DNA of 26,303 bases from an uncultured Agathobacter sp. Lineage in GTDB: Bacteria > Bacillota > Clostridia > Lachnospirales > Lachnospiraceae. The position numbers and the translations under genes are program-made. Positions 6,638-14,499 of the stretch are shown here, piece after piece. The DNA lies in NCBI GenBank assembly GCA_910587655.1, contig CAJUND010000039.1:1-26303 (forward strand). The letters are read 5' to 3'. Position 1 is the first letter of the stretch, and every line of letters starts with the position of its first letter. The notes below the pieces were generated by a model, which was not told the origin of the DNA, did not search any database, and saw nothing but the letters and a program-made list of their open reading frames with translations.

Positions 6638-7135
6638 CTATTCCCGTTCATTATTAATGCTCGCCCAGTCCACAAATTCCGCCTCTTCATCCGTATCATA
6701 ATAATTCAGCTGGAAAAAATCAACCACTTTGGCCAGCGCATAAATTAACACTTCTGCTTCTTTGTCCGTCATTTCAGAAGAAATATTTTTTATCATCTGA
6801 CGGTGGAACTGCTCATGGTGATAGTATGCGCTTTTTCCTTTGTCGGTCAGGCACAGTTTCACCACTCTCTTGTCTTCCTCGCTCCGTCTTCTGACGACAT
6901 ACTTCTTGTCACACAGCGCGTCAATTGCCCTTGTCAGCGTCCCTGTCGTGACAGACATCATATTTGCAACCGTTTTCATATTACGCGGTTCCTCCACGCC
7001 GATTGCTTCAATGATATGCATGTCGTTATAACTGATATCGGCAAATTCTTCTGTAATCAGACACTTTGCCTCTACTTCCAATATATCCTTAAACAGCTTT
7101 ACCAGAAGATCATTTAACGTCTCTTCCAGAGTCAT
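6638..7135 (-). CDS. fabT: MarR-family regulator of fatty acid synthesis, FabT-like (165 aa)
   Basis: MarR-type winged-helix proteins of the FabT group repress fatty acid genes when long acyl-ACP is present (established for streptococci). The winged helix is seen in NMKTVANMMSVTTGTLTRAI followed by the wing YVVRRRSEEDKRVVKLCLT; flanking helices would form the dimer. ATG at 7135 is chosen because AGGAGG (7142-7147) lies 6 nt upstream and overlaps the fabH stop. The in-frame GTG at 7162 would sit inside fabH. It is the last gene of the fab operon, whereas streptococcal fabT usually comes first. Two FabT-like palindromes at the operon promoter support both the identity and autoregulation. The acidic C-terminal extension (DTDEEAEFVDWASIN) is of unknown purpose. 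Confidence 0.82.
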   Translation of the reverse strand: MTLEETLNDLLVKLFKDILEVEAKCLITEEFADISYNDMHIIEAIGVEEPRNMKTVANMMSVTTGTLTRAIDALCDKKYVVRRRSEEDKRVVKLCLTDKGKSAYYHHEQFHRQMIKNISSEMTDKEAEVLIYALAKVVDFFQLNYYDTDEEAEFVDWASINNERE

Positions 7136-7145
7136 TCCGGGCCTC

Positions 7146-8105
7146 CTACCACTCGATGACACAGGCTCCCCATGTCAGTCCTGCGCCAAATCCAGCTAAA
7201 ACGATTTTGTCCCCTTTACAGATTTTACCTTCTTTATACACCGAATCCAGCAGAACCGGTACGCTTGCAGCAGAAATATTTCCGCATTCCTGCAGGTTTG
7301 TCGGGAATTTCTCAAGCGGCTGTCCAAGACGCTTTGCAACGGATTCTATGATGCGCATATTTGCCTGGTGCAGCAGGAAAAGCTTCACTTCATCCACTTT
7401 TACATCCGCCTTTTCAAGTGCCTCGCCGACTGCATTCGGAACGGTGCGCACTGCAAATTTGTAGACCTCCGGTCCGTTCATTTCGGTATAGGAATAGTGC
7501 TCAGCTGCCACCTGGTGAAACAGGTTGCTTACCGAGCGGTTTTTGCATTTTAATGCCATTCCCCCGGCTCCGTCAGACCCCTGCACCATGGAAAGAAGCT
7601 GGTCGCCTTCGGCACTTACGACTGCTGCCCCGGCGCCGTCGCCGAAAAGCACGCAGGTACTGCGGTCACTCCAGTCCATCATCTTGGAAAGGGTCTCTGC
7701 TCCCATAATCAGAGCATTTTTGTATCTTCCTGTCCTGAAGTAGGCATCCGCTGTTGCAAGAGCAAAGAGGAATCCGGAGCAGCCTGCCCCGATATCAAAC
7801 GCCGTTGCACGCTTTGCCCCAAGCGCCGCCTGCACCTCACAGGCAAGCGTCGGATAAATATAATCCGACGATACCGTTGCACAAATAATCAGATCCAGTT
7901 CATCAATGGATACCTTTGATGCCTGAAATGCTTTTTTTGCCGCTTCCACTGCAATCCCCGTTGTGGTTTCATCCGTTGCAATATGCCTTGTCCGGATTCC
8001 GGTACGGGTGCGGATCCACTCATCCGAAGTATCCATCATCTTTGCCAGGTCATCATTACTTACCACTTTCTTTGGAAGCGCGCTTCCAGTTGCTAATATT
8101 TTCAT
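7146..8105 (-). CDS. fabH: Beta-ketoacyl-ACP synthase III
   Basis: FabH starts fatty acid elongation by condensing an acyl-CoA primer with malonyl-ACP. The 319-aa length is typical. The catalytic triad is readable: Cys109 in DIGAGCSGF, His246 in LLHQANMRI and Asn276 in ECGNISAAS. The C-terminal GFGAGLTWGACVIEW is the usual family ending. It lies 14 nt after accDA, and its stop overlaps the ribosome site of fabT, suggesting coupled translation. Confidence 0.97.
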   Translation of the reverse strand: MKILATGSALPKKVVSNDDLAKMMDTSDEWIRTRTGIRTRHIATDETTTGIAVEAAKKAFQASKVSIDELDLIICATVSSDYIYPTLACEVQAALGAKRATAFDIGAGCSGFLFALATADAYFRTGRYKNALIMGAETLSKMMDWSDRSTCVLFGDGAGAAVVSAEGDQLLSMVQGSDGAGGMALKCKNRSVSNLFHQVAAEHYSYTEMNGPEVYKFAVRTVPNAVGEALEKADVKVDEVKLFLLHQANMRIIESVAKRLGQPLEKFPTNLQECGNISAASVPVLLDSVYKEGKICKGDKIVLAGFGAGLTWGACVIEW

Positions 8106-8119
8106 ATTTCTCCACCTTC

Positions 8120-9814
8120 CTAAAATGCGCGGAAACGGTCATATCTTTCCTGTGCAAGCTGTTCTCCGCTCTTTCCATCCTGTTCCTTTAAGAACTTCTT
8201 CATATTGCCCTTCATATAATTAGCAATGGAAGAAAGTGCATCCTCGCTGGCTCCGCCGTACTCAGGAATAATATCATCAATCACATGAAGCTCCTTTAAA
8301 TCCTGCGCCGTAATTTTCATGACGCCTGCTGCTTCCTCTGCACGTTTCCCGTCCTTCCAGAGGATGGATGCAAAGCCTTCCGGCGAAAGAATGGAATAGG
8401 TTGCGTTTTCCATCATCCATACCTGGTTTCCGACTGCGAGTGCGAGCGCACCGCCGCTTCCGCCCTCTCCAATCATCAGGCACAGAATCGGTACCCGGAT
8501 TCCTGACATTTCATAGAGGTTTCTTGCAATCGCCTCACCCTGTCCGTTCTCCTCAGCCTCTGTTCCCGGATATGCCCCGGAAGTATTAACAAATGTAATA
8601 ATCGGACGGCCGAACTTTTCTGCCTGCTTCATCAGGCGGACCGCCTTCCGATAGCCCTCCGGTGACGGCATACCATAGTTTCTGTATGCGCAGTCCTTTA
8701 AATCCTTTCCCTTATGCACGCCGATGACTGTTACCGGCTGTCCGTCCAGATATGCAATACCTCCGACGATTGCAGGGTCGTCACGGAAATAACGGTCCCC
8801 GTGCAGTTCTATGAAATCATCAAAAATCTTCCCCATATAATCAACAGAACCAAGACGTTTCATCTGACGGGCTGCCGTTACCTTGTCCCATGCACTGAGC
8901 GGTTCTGACTTGGCGGCACGCTCACGCATCAGCTCTGTCGGTTCATACCGGTCATCATCATGCGCCGGATCAAAGTTTGCAAAACCTTTTTTCGGTTTAT
9001 GCATCTTTAAAATTTTCCATAAGGTGTTCTTTAAGTCCTCACGCTCCACAACCGCATCCACAAATCCATGCTCCAGCTGGAACTCTGCTCTCTGGAAACC
9101 AGCCGGAAGCTTCTGCCCGATGGTATTTTCAATCACACGCGCGCCTGCAAAACCGATTAACGCTTTCGGCTCTGCCAGAATCAGGTCTCCAAGCATTGCA
9201 AAGCTGGCAGTTACGCCTCCGGTTGTCGGGTCCGTCAGAACCGGAATATACAAAAGTCCCGCATCCGAATGGCGTTTCACAGCCGCTGACGTCTTTGCCA
9301 TCTGCATCAGGGAAATGATTCCCTCCTGCATTCTCGCTCCGCCGGAGCAGCAGAACAAAATGACCGGAAGCTTTTCTTTTGTCGCACGTTCCACGGCGTG
9401 TGTGATTTTTTCACCCACAACGTGTCCCATACTTCCCATCATAAACCTTGCGTCAATGACGCCAAGTACCGTCTGTTCCCCGTTTACCGTACACCTGCCC
9501 ACGGTAACGCCTTCCTTTAAGCCCGTCTTTTCCTGGGTGGCTGATACCTTATCCTCATACTCCGGAAAATTTAACGGGTTCCCAGTCATAAGGTCTTCAT
9601 CCCATGCTTCAAAACTGCCTGCATCCGCAACCATTTTAATGCGGTTCTTTGCACGTACACGGAAATAATATCCGCACTCATAGCAGACATACTTGTTTTT
9701 AACCACACGGCTTTTATCAAGCTCTTTCTTACATTTTTTACAGGTAATGGTTTCCGTTACCTGCTGCTCTTCTTCTGATTTTCTGTTTCCTGGAATAAAA
9801 TCTTTTAATTTCAT
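8120..9814 (-). CDS. accDA: Fused acetyl-CoA carboxylase carboxyltransferase, beta plus alpha subunits (564 aa)
   Basis: This is one chain carrying both halves of the carboxyltransferase that makes malonyl-CoA. Residues 1 to about 285 are AccD-like, with a four-cysteine zinc ribbon (Cys25, Cys28, Cys44, Cys47) and CCSGGARMQEG. From about residue 300 on it is AccA-like, with FIELHGDRYFRDDPAIVGG, NTSGAYPGTEAEENGQGEA and the glycine-rich GEGGSGGALALAVGN. There is no stop or frameshift at the join. Fused beta/alpha forms are known in other bacteria. The start at 9814 follows GAGGGGGAAAAGAA. The partner genes for biotin carboxylase and biotin carrier protein are not in this operon and must lie elsewhere. 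Confidence 0.95.
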   Translation of the reverse strand: MKLKDFIPGNRKSEEEQQVTETITCKKCKKELDKSRVVKNKYVCYECGYYFRVRAKNRIKMVADAGSFEAWDEDLMTGNPLNFPEYEDKVSATQEKTGLKEGVTVGRCTVNGEQTVLGVIDARFMMGSMGHVVGEKITHAVERATKEKLPVILFCCSGGARMQEGIISLMQMAKTSAAVKRHSDAGLLYIPVLTDPTTGGVTASFAMLGDLILAEPKALIGFAGARVIENTIGQKLPAGFQRAEFQLEHGFVDAVVEREDLKNTLWKILKMHKPKKGFANFDPAHDDDRYEPTELMRERAAKSEPLSAWDKVTAARQMKRLGSVDYMGKIFDDFIELHGDRYFRDDPAIVGGIAYLDGQPVTVIGVHKGKDLKDCAYRNYGMPSPEGYRKAVRLMKQAEKFGRPIITFVNTSGAYPGTEAEENGQGEAIARNLYEMSGIRVPILCLMIGEGGSGGALALAVGNQVWMMENATYSILSPEGFASILWKDGKRAEEAAGVMKITAQDLKELHVIDDIIPEYGGASEDALSSIANYMKGNMKKFLKEQDGKSGEQLAQERYDRFRAF

Positions 9815-9837
9815 TTCTTTTCCCCCTCACCTGAACA

Positions 9838-10278
9838 TTAGCCTATTGCAAAAGTCAGTTCTGCCGAGCATGCAAGCTTACCGTTTACACGCGCAGAAGC
9901 TTTTCCCACACCAATCGGCCCTTTGACTTTAATGATTTCCGTCTCAAGTGTCAGGGTATCCCCCGGCAGCACCTTCTGTTTAAACTTTGCACTGTTAATT
10001 CCTGCAAAATATGCCGTTTTCCCTTTCCATTCCGGCTGGGAGAGAATGGCAACCGCACCGGTCTGTGCCAGTGCCTCGACAATGAGCACCCCCGGCATTA
10101 CCGGATTTCCCGGAAAATGTCCGGCAAAAAACGGCTCGTTAAAGGATACATTTTTCTTTGCCACAGCCCGTACACCCGGCTCCAGCTCCTCTACCGTGTC
10201 TATCAGTAAAAACGGCTGCCTGTGCGGCAGGATATCCATAATTTCCGCCGTGGTCAGCTTTGTAATTTGTTCTGGCAT
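9838..10278 (-). CDS. fabZ: 3-hydroxyacyl-ACP dehydratase FabZ
   Basis: FabZ removes water from 3-hydroxyacyl-ACP. The hot-dog fold signature is clear: His54 in FAGHFPGNPVMPG and Glu68 in VLIVEALAQTGA are the catalytic pair. At 146 aa it has the usual size. It lies 21 nt downstream of fabF and 23 nt upstream of accDA; in many related operons accB and accC occupy these gaps. Confidence 0.97.
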   Translation of the reverse strand: MPEQITKLTTAEIMDILPHRQPFLLIDTVEELEPGVRAVAKKNVSFNEPFFAGHFPGNPVMPGVLIVEALAQTGAVAILSQPEWKGKTAYFAGINSAKFKQKVLPGDTLTLETEIIKVKGPIGVGKASARVNGKLACSAELTFAIG

Positions 10279-10299
10279 ATGCTTCTCTTCCTTCTCTAT

Positions 10300-11532
10300 T
10301 TATTGATATTTTTTTATCAGAATACTTGCATTATGTCCGCCAAAACCAAGTGAATTGGAAAGCGCAAACTGTACTTCGCATTCACTGGCTTCCTTACAGT
10401 AATCCAGATCCATTTCTTCCTCTGCCGACTCAAATCCGACAGTACGGTGAATATACCCCTCTTCAATTTCCTTTACGCAGGTAATAAATTCAACCGCGCC
10501 TGCTGCGCCGAGCAGATGTCCGATCATGGATTTGGTGGAATTAATCTTAATATCCTTTGCATGATCTCCAAATGCAAGCTTGATGGCACGGGTTTCAAAC
10601 AGGTCATTGTGATGTGTTGCCGTACCGTGTGCGTTAATATAATCCACATCATCCGTGCTGATTCCGGCATCCTCCACAGCGTTTGTCATGGCACGCGCCG
10701 CACCTGCACCATCCTCAAGCGGGGAAGTGATATGGAATGCATCGGATGAACAGCCGTAACCGACAACCTCTGCATAAATCTTTGCGCCCCTTGCCAGCGC
10801 ATGCTCCAGCTCCTCCAGCACAACAATTCCTGCACCCTCTCCGAGAACGAAGCCGCTGCGGTTTTTGTCAAACGGAAGGGAACATTTTTCCGGGTCATTG
10901 ACTGTGGATAATGCTGTAAGCGCCGTAAATCCTGCAATTGCAGTCGGGCATACGCACCCTTCTGTTCCGCCGGTCAGCATCACGTCCGCTTCCCCGCACT
11001 GGATGCTGCGGAATGCCTCTCCGATATTGTTTGTTCCGGTTGCACATGCCGTTACATCATTGATGGATTTGCCCTGGAGCCCGAACTGGATGGATACATT
11101 TCCGGCTGCCATATTGGAAATCATCATCGGAACAAAAATCGGGTTTACCCTTCCCGGACCTTTTTCCACAATCTTTGTGTATTCGCGTTCAATTGCCTGC
11201 AGACTGCCGACGCCGGAACCGATTGCCGTACCGACACGGTACGAATCTTCCTTTGACATATCCAGTCCCGCATCTTCAATCGCCTCTTTTGCCGCTGCCA
11301 CCGCATACTGGGAAAACAGCTCCATTCTCTTTGCCGCCTTAAAATCCAGGTGCTCCTTTGCAACAAAATCCTTAACTTCCGCTGCCATATGTACTTTATA
11401 ATCTGTGGTATCAAACCTGGTTATTTCACCAAATCCGGTTTTTCCTTCTTTTACGCCCTTCCAAAACTCGTCCACGCTAAGACCAATGGGAGTAATTGCA
11501 CCCATTCCCGTTACGACAACTCTTCTACTCAT
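10300..11532 (-). CDS. fabF: Beta-ketoacyl-ACP synthase II
   Basis: FabF carries out the elongating condensations of fatty acid synthesis. The 410-aa length matches the family. The active site is intact: Cys163 in TACATGTNN, His302 in NAHGTATHHND, Lys334 in NSTKSMIGHL and His339 in the same motif. The terminal SLGFGGHNASILIK is typical. It follows fabG by 23 nt. Confidence 0.97.
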   Translation of the reverse strand: MSRRVVVTGMGAITPIGLSVDEFWKGVKEGKTGFGEITRFDTTDYKVHMAAEVKDFVAKEHLDFKAAKRMELFSQYAVAAAKEAIEDAGLDMSKEDSYRVGTAIGSGVGSLQAIEREYTKIVEKGPGRVNPIFVPMMISNMAAGNVSIQFGLQGKSINDVTACATGTNNIGEAFRSIQCGEADVMLTGGTEGCVCPTAIAGFTALTALSTVNDPEKCSLPFDKNRSGFVLGEGAGIVVLEELEHALARGAKIYAEVVGYGCSSDAFHITSPLEDGAGAARAMTNAVEDAGISTDDVDYINAHGTATHHNDLFETRAIKLAFGDHAKDIKINSTKSMIGHLLGAAGAVEFITCVKEIEEGYIHRTVGFESAEEEMDLDYCKEASECEVQFALSNSLGFGGHNASILIKKYQ

Positions 11533-11555
11533 GAATTTTTCTGTCCTTTCTGAAA

Positions 11556-12296
11556 TTAAATCGCCATTCCTCCGTCCACTGACAGCACCTGTCCTGTGAT
11601 ATAGTCCGCTGCAGGAGATGCAAGGAAGGTCACTGCTTTTGCAATATCCTGCGTATGTCCAACCCTGCCGAGCGGAATCTGCTTTAACAGATCTTCCTTC
11701 ACACCATCGGAGAGTACATCCGTCATCTCTGTTTCCACGAATCCCGGAGCAACTGCATTGACATTGATTCCGCGTCCTGCAAGCTCCCTTGCAACTGCTT
11801 TTGTCAGACCGATGACACCGGCTTTGCTTGCCGAATAATTGGCCTGTCCTGCATTTCCAAGAATTCCGGATACGGAGGAAATATTAATAATCTTTCCTGC
11901 ACGCTGCTTTAAGAAGTAACGGGACATATGGCGGATGGTATTAAACGCACCTTTTAAATTCGTGCCGATTACCGCATCAAAATCCTCTTCTTTCATGCGC
12001 ATCAGAAGCTCATCCCTGGTAATTCCCGCATTGTTGACAAGGATATCAATATGCTTATATTCTTTTATCAGTTCCCCTATCATATTTCCACAGGAATCAA
12101 AATCAGATACGTTACACTGATATGCCGCAGCATCCCCGCCTGCTGCCTTGATTTCAGAGACTGTCTGCTCTGCGGCATCCTTTGAACCATTGTAATTTAC
12201 GATGACAAAAGCATGATTTGCTGCAAGATCCATTGCAATTGCTTTGCCAATTCCTCTTCCGGCACCTGTAACAAGTGCGATTTTACCGGTCAACAT
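11556..12296 (-). CDS. fabG: 3-oxoacyl-ACP reductase FabG
   Basis: FabG is an NADPH-dependent short-chain reductase that reduces 3-oxoacyl-ACP. The cofactor motif is TGAGRGIG (from residue 10), followed by LVNNAGI. The catalytic residues Asn114, Ser141, Tyr154 and Lys158 lie in the expected order, the last two in NYSASKAG. ATG at 12296 is preferred over an upstream in-frame ATG at 12323 because family members begin close to the MLTGKIALVTG seen here. This start overlaps the 3' end of fabD by 14 nt, with GGAGG about 12 nt upstream inside fabD, so translation is probably coupled. Confidence 0.96.
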   Translation of the reverse strand: MLTGKIALVTGAGRGIGKAIAMDLAANHAFVIVNYNGSKDAAEQTVSEIKAAGGDAAAYQCNVSDFDSCGNMIGELIKEYKHIDILVNNAGITRDELLMRMKEEDFDAVIGTNLKGAFNTIRHMSRYFLKQRAGKIINISSVSGILGNAGQANYSASKAGVIGLTKAVARELAGRGINVNAVAPGFVETEMTDVLSDGVKEDLLKQIPLGRVGHTQDIAKAVTFLASPAADYITGQVLSVDGGMAI

Positions 12297-13203
12297 ATTT
12301 CTCAAAATCCTCCATCTTATCAATATTGTAAGTAGTTACATCCCTGTTTATCTTACGCATGAATCCTGAAAGACTGCGGCCCGGTCCGATTTCCACAAAT
12401 TCGTCTGCCCCGTCTGCAATCAGACGCTCAATGGTCTGCTGCCAGCGCACGGATGATGATACCTGACGGATCAGGAAATCCTTTACCTCGGATGGGTCTT
12501 TTACATAATCCGCCGTTACGTTGGTAAGGTACGGCGTCTGGATTGGATGAATCTCCACACCGGAAAGAGCCTCTCCAAGCTTTTCACCGGCTCCGGTAAG
12601 GAGACTTGAGTGAAACGGTCCGCTGACTTTCAGCGGTACCACACGCTTTGCACCTGCTTCTTTACATTTTTCACCCGCGGTTTCCACTGCTGCCGCAGCT
12701 CCCGTAATTACAATCTGTCCCGGACAGTTATAATTTGCAACGGATACCACGTTCTCGTCAGTGTTTACTTCCCCGCAGATTTCCGCAATCTTATCTGCAT
12801 CCAGCCCCAGGATGGCTGACATTGCGCCGCCCGTCGGATATGCCTCCTGCATATAGATTCCGCGCTTCCTTACTACTGCGAATGCATCCTTCATGGTCAT
12901 CGCGCCGGAAGCAATCAGCGCGCCGTACTCGCCGAGACTTAATCCGGCGGTCACATCACAGCCGATTCCTTTTTCTTTTAACGCTGCATAAATGGCTGCT
13001 TCTGTTGCCAGCATGCAGATCTGCGTATATTCTGTGATATTCAGTTTGTCATTTTCTTCAAAGCAGAGAGCAGCCACATCCAGCCCCGTCACATCTGACG
13101 CCAGGTCGTAGACTGCCTTTGCCTCCGGCATGGTGTCATAAAATTCTTTTCCCATGCCTGTGTACTGGGACCCCTGTCCCGGAAACATAAAAACACGCTT
13201 CAT
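12283..13203 (-). CDS. fabD: Malonyl-CoA:ACP acyltransferase FabD
   Basis: FabD loads malonyl groups onto acyl carrier protein. The N-terminal MFPGQGSQYTGMG and the nucleophile Ser89 are typical; the partner His198 lies in SGPFHSSLL. The nucleophile elbow reads GLSLGEY rather than the textbook GHSLGE, so the His next to the nucleophile is Leu; the other catalytic residues remain. At 306 aa it is normal in size. It lies 5 nt after fabK and overlaps fabG. Confidence 0.96.
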   Translation of the reverse strand: MKRVFMFPGQGSQYTGMGKEFYDTMPEAKAVYDLASDVTGLDVAALCFEENDKLNITEYTQICMLATEAAIYAALKEKGIGCDVTAGLSLGEYGALIASGAMTMKDAFAVVRKRGIYMQEAYPTGGAMSAILGLDADKIAEICGEVNTDENVVSVANYNCPGQIVITGAAAAVETAGEKCKEAGAKRVVPLKVSGPFHSSLLTGAGEKLGEALSGVEIHPIQTPYLTNVTADYVKDPSEVKDFLIRQVSSSVRWQQTIERLIADGADEFVEIGPGRSLSGFMRKINRDVTTYNIDKMEDFEKYVDR

Positions 13204-13208
13204 ATGAT

Positions 13209-14138
13209 TTACTCCTGTCTGCCCAGCAGCTTCTGTGCATCTGCCATAATTTCGCAGATAATCTCAGCGCAGGTCTCTTCTTTTTTAACAAGCCCTGCAG
13301 ACTGCCCTGCCATAACGCTTCCATACATGACGTCCCCGTCAACAACTGCCTTGCGCAGAGCTCCAAGCGTCATTGTCTCAAGTTCGTCAAGTGTTGCCCC
13401 TTCTTTTTCTTTCTTCAGATACTCGCGTGTCATCTTGTTGCGGATAACGCGAATTGGATGCCCTGTTGACATACCGGTAACTTCAGAATCTATATCTTTT
13501 GCCTTGATTACTTTCTGTTTGTAATTTTCATGTACGATGGATTCCTTTGCCACAACAAAGCGGGTTCCCATCTGGACTGCTTCCGCGCCAAGCATCATTG
13601 CTGCCGCAAATCCCCTGCCGTCTGCAATACCGCCTGCTGCAATCACAGGAATTTCCACTGCATCGACAACCTGCGGAACCAGTGTCATGGTCGTCTGGGC
13701 GCCGATATGTCCGCCGGACTCTGTTCCCTCGGCAACTACTGCATCCGCGCCGCCGCGCTCCATCAGCTTTGCAAGCGCAACACTTGCAACAACCGGAATC
13801 ACCCGGATACCTTTTTCTTTCCACATCTGCATGTATTTTGCCGGGTTTCCCGCGCCGGTGGTAACAACCTTTACGTTTTCTTCTGCAATTACTTTTGCTA
13901 TATCATCTGCCTCCGGATTCATCAACATAAGGTTGACACCGAACGGCCTGTCTGTTTCTTTTTTTGCCGCCTGAATCTGTTCACGCACCCATGATGCAGG
14001 TGCCCCGCCTGCCCCGATAATACCAAGCCCGCCAGCGTTTGAAACCGCGCTGGCAAGCTCATGGGTTGCTACCCAGGCCATACCGCCCTGGATAACCGGC
14101 TTTTCAATTCCAAGAAGCTCTGTCACTCTTGTTTTCAT
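13209..14138 (-). CDS. fabK: Enoyl-ACP reductase II, FMN-dependent
   Basis: FabK is a flavoprotein that does the last reduction of each elongation cycle, in place of the triclosan-sensitive FabI. The TIM-barrel nitronate-monooxygenase-like pattern is clear: PVIQGGMAWV near the N-terminus, AEGTESGGHIG with the conserved His144, and VIAAGGIADGRG plus GAEAVQMGTRF as phosphate-binding loops for FMN. At 309 aa it has the usual length. It lies 4 nt downstream of acpP. Intrinsic triclosan tolerance is expected if no FabI is present (inference). Confidence 0.96.
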   Translation of the reverse strand: MKTRVTELLGIEKPVIQGGMAWVATHELASAVSNAGGLGIIGAGGAPASWVREQIQAAKKETDRPFGVNLMLMNPEADDIAKVIAEENVKVVTTGAGNPAKYMQMWKEKGIRVIPVVASVALAKLMERGGADAVVAEGTESGGHIGAQTTMTLVPQVVDAVEIPVIAAGGIADGRGFAAAMMLGAEAVQMGTRFVVAKESIVHENYKQKVIKAKDIDSEVTGMSTGHPIRVIRNKMTREYLKKEKEGATLDELETMTLGALRKAVVDGDVMYGSVMAGQSAGLVKKEETCAEIICEIMADAQKLLGRQE

Positions 14139-14142
14139 CTGA

Positions 14143-14376
14143 TTACGCCTCTACACCCTTATTCTCAAGATAATTGATTACGTCCTGTACTGTTAAAATG
14201 TTTCCAAGATCCTCAGAAGGAATCTCAACCCCGTACTCCTCTTCCAGGGCCATAACAAGCTCAAACAGATCCAGGGAATCTGCCTCTAAGTCCTCTTTGA
14301 ACTTTGACTCAGGGGTAACTGAATCTGCGTCAACGTTTAACTGGTCTGCAATGATCTCTTTCAACTTTTCTAACAT
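14143..14376 (-). CDS. acpP: Acyl carrier protein
   Basis: This is a small acidic protein (77 aa) that carries the growing acyl chain on a 4'-phosphopantetheine arm. The attachment site is Ser34 in LEADSLDLFELVM. It is preceded by AAAAGGAGATAAGACC and is the first gene of the fab operon, about 80 nt downstream of the operon promoter. The FabT-like operator 2 lies in its leader. Confidence 0.97.
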   Translation of the reverse strand: MLEKLKEIIADQLNVDADSVTPESKFKEDLEADSLDLFELVMALEEEYGVEIPSEDLGNILTVQDVINYLENKGVEA

Positions 14377-14423
14377 GGTCTTATCTCCTTTTTCTTTTCT
14401 TTTTTACGCCGGGGCGCATGAAA

Positions 14424-14444
14424 ATAATTTGACAACCAAACTAT
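14424..14444 (-). promoter_or_regulatory. FabT-like operator 2 (downstream of the fab promoter)
   Basis: On the minus strand ATAGTTTGGTTGTCAAATTAT matches the partial palindrome AGTTTGAnTnTCAAA described for streptococcal FabT sites. It lies just past the predicted transcription start, where bound repressor would block initiation or early elongation. It is an inverted copy of operator 1. Confidence 0.7.
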
Positions 14445-14455
14445 TTTATACTGCC

Positions 14456-14484
14456 AGTATATTTCCAAATAGTTTGATTGTCAA
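14456..14484 (-). promoter_or_regulatory. Fatty acid operon promoter
   Basis: A consensus TTGACA (14479-14484) and TATACT (14456-14461), spaced by 17 nt, sit on the minus strand. The -35 lies inside operator 1. A short perfect palindrome, ATACTGCCAGTAT, covers the edge of the -10. Confidence 0.85.
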
Positions 14485-14489
14485 GATAT
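14469..14489 (+). promoter_or_regulatory. FabT-like operator 1 (over the -35 element)
   Basis: ATAGTTTGATTGTCAAGATAT on the plus strand matches the FabT palindrome and includes the complement of the -35 hexamer, so binding would exclude RNA polymerase. The pair of sites, inverted and 24 bp apart, encloses the -10. Confidence 0.7.
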
Positions 14490-14499
14490 TTTTTGTAAA

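Noticed and set aside
8883..9668. Plus-strand open frame of 261 codons opposite accDA
   Set aside because: It is a shadow of accDA; its composition (Ser, Pro, Thr rich) is typical of antisense frames and no start signal is present.
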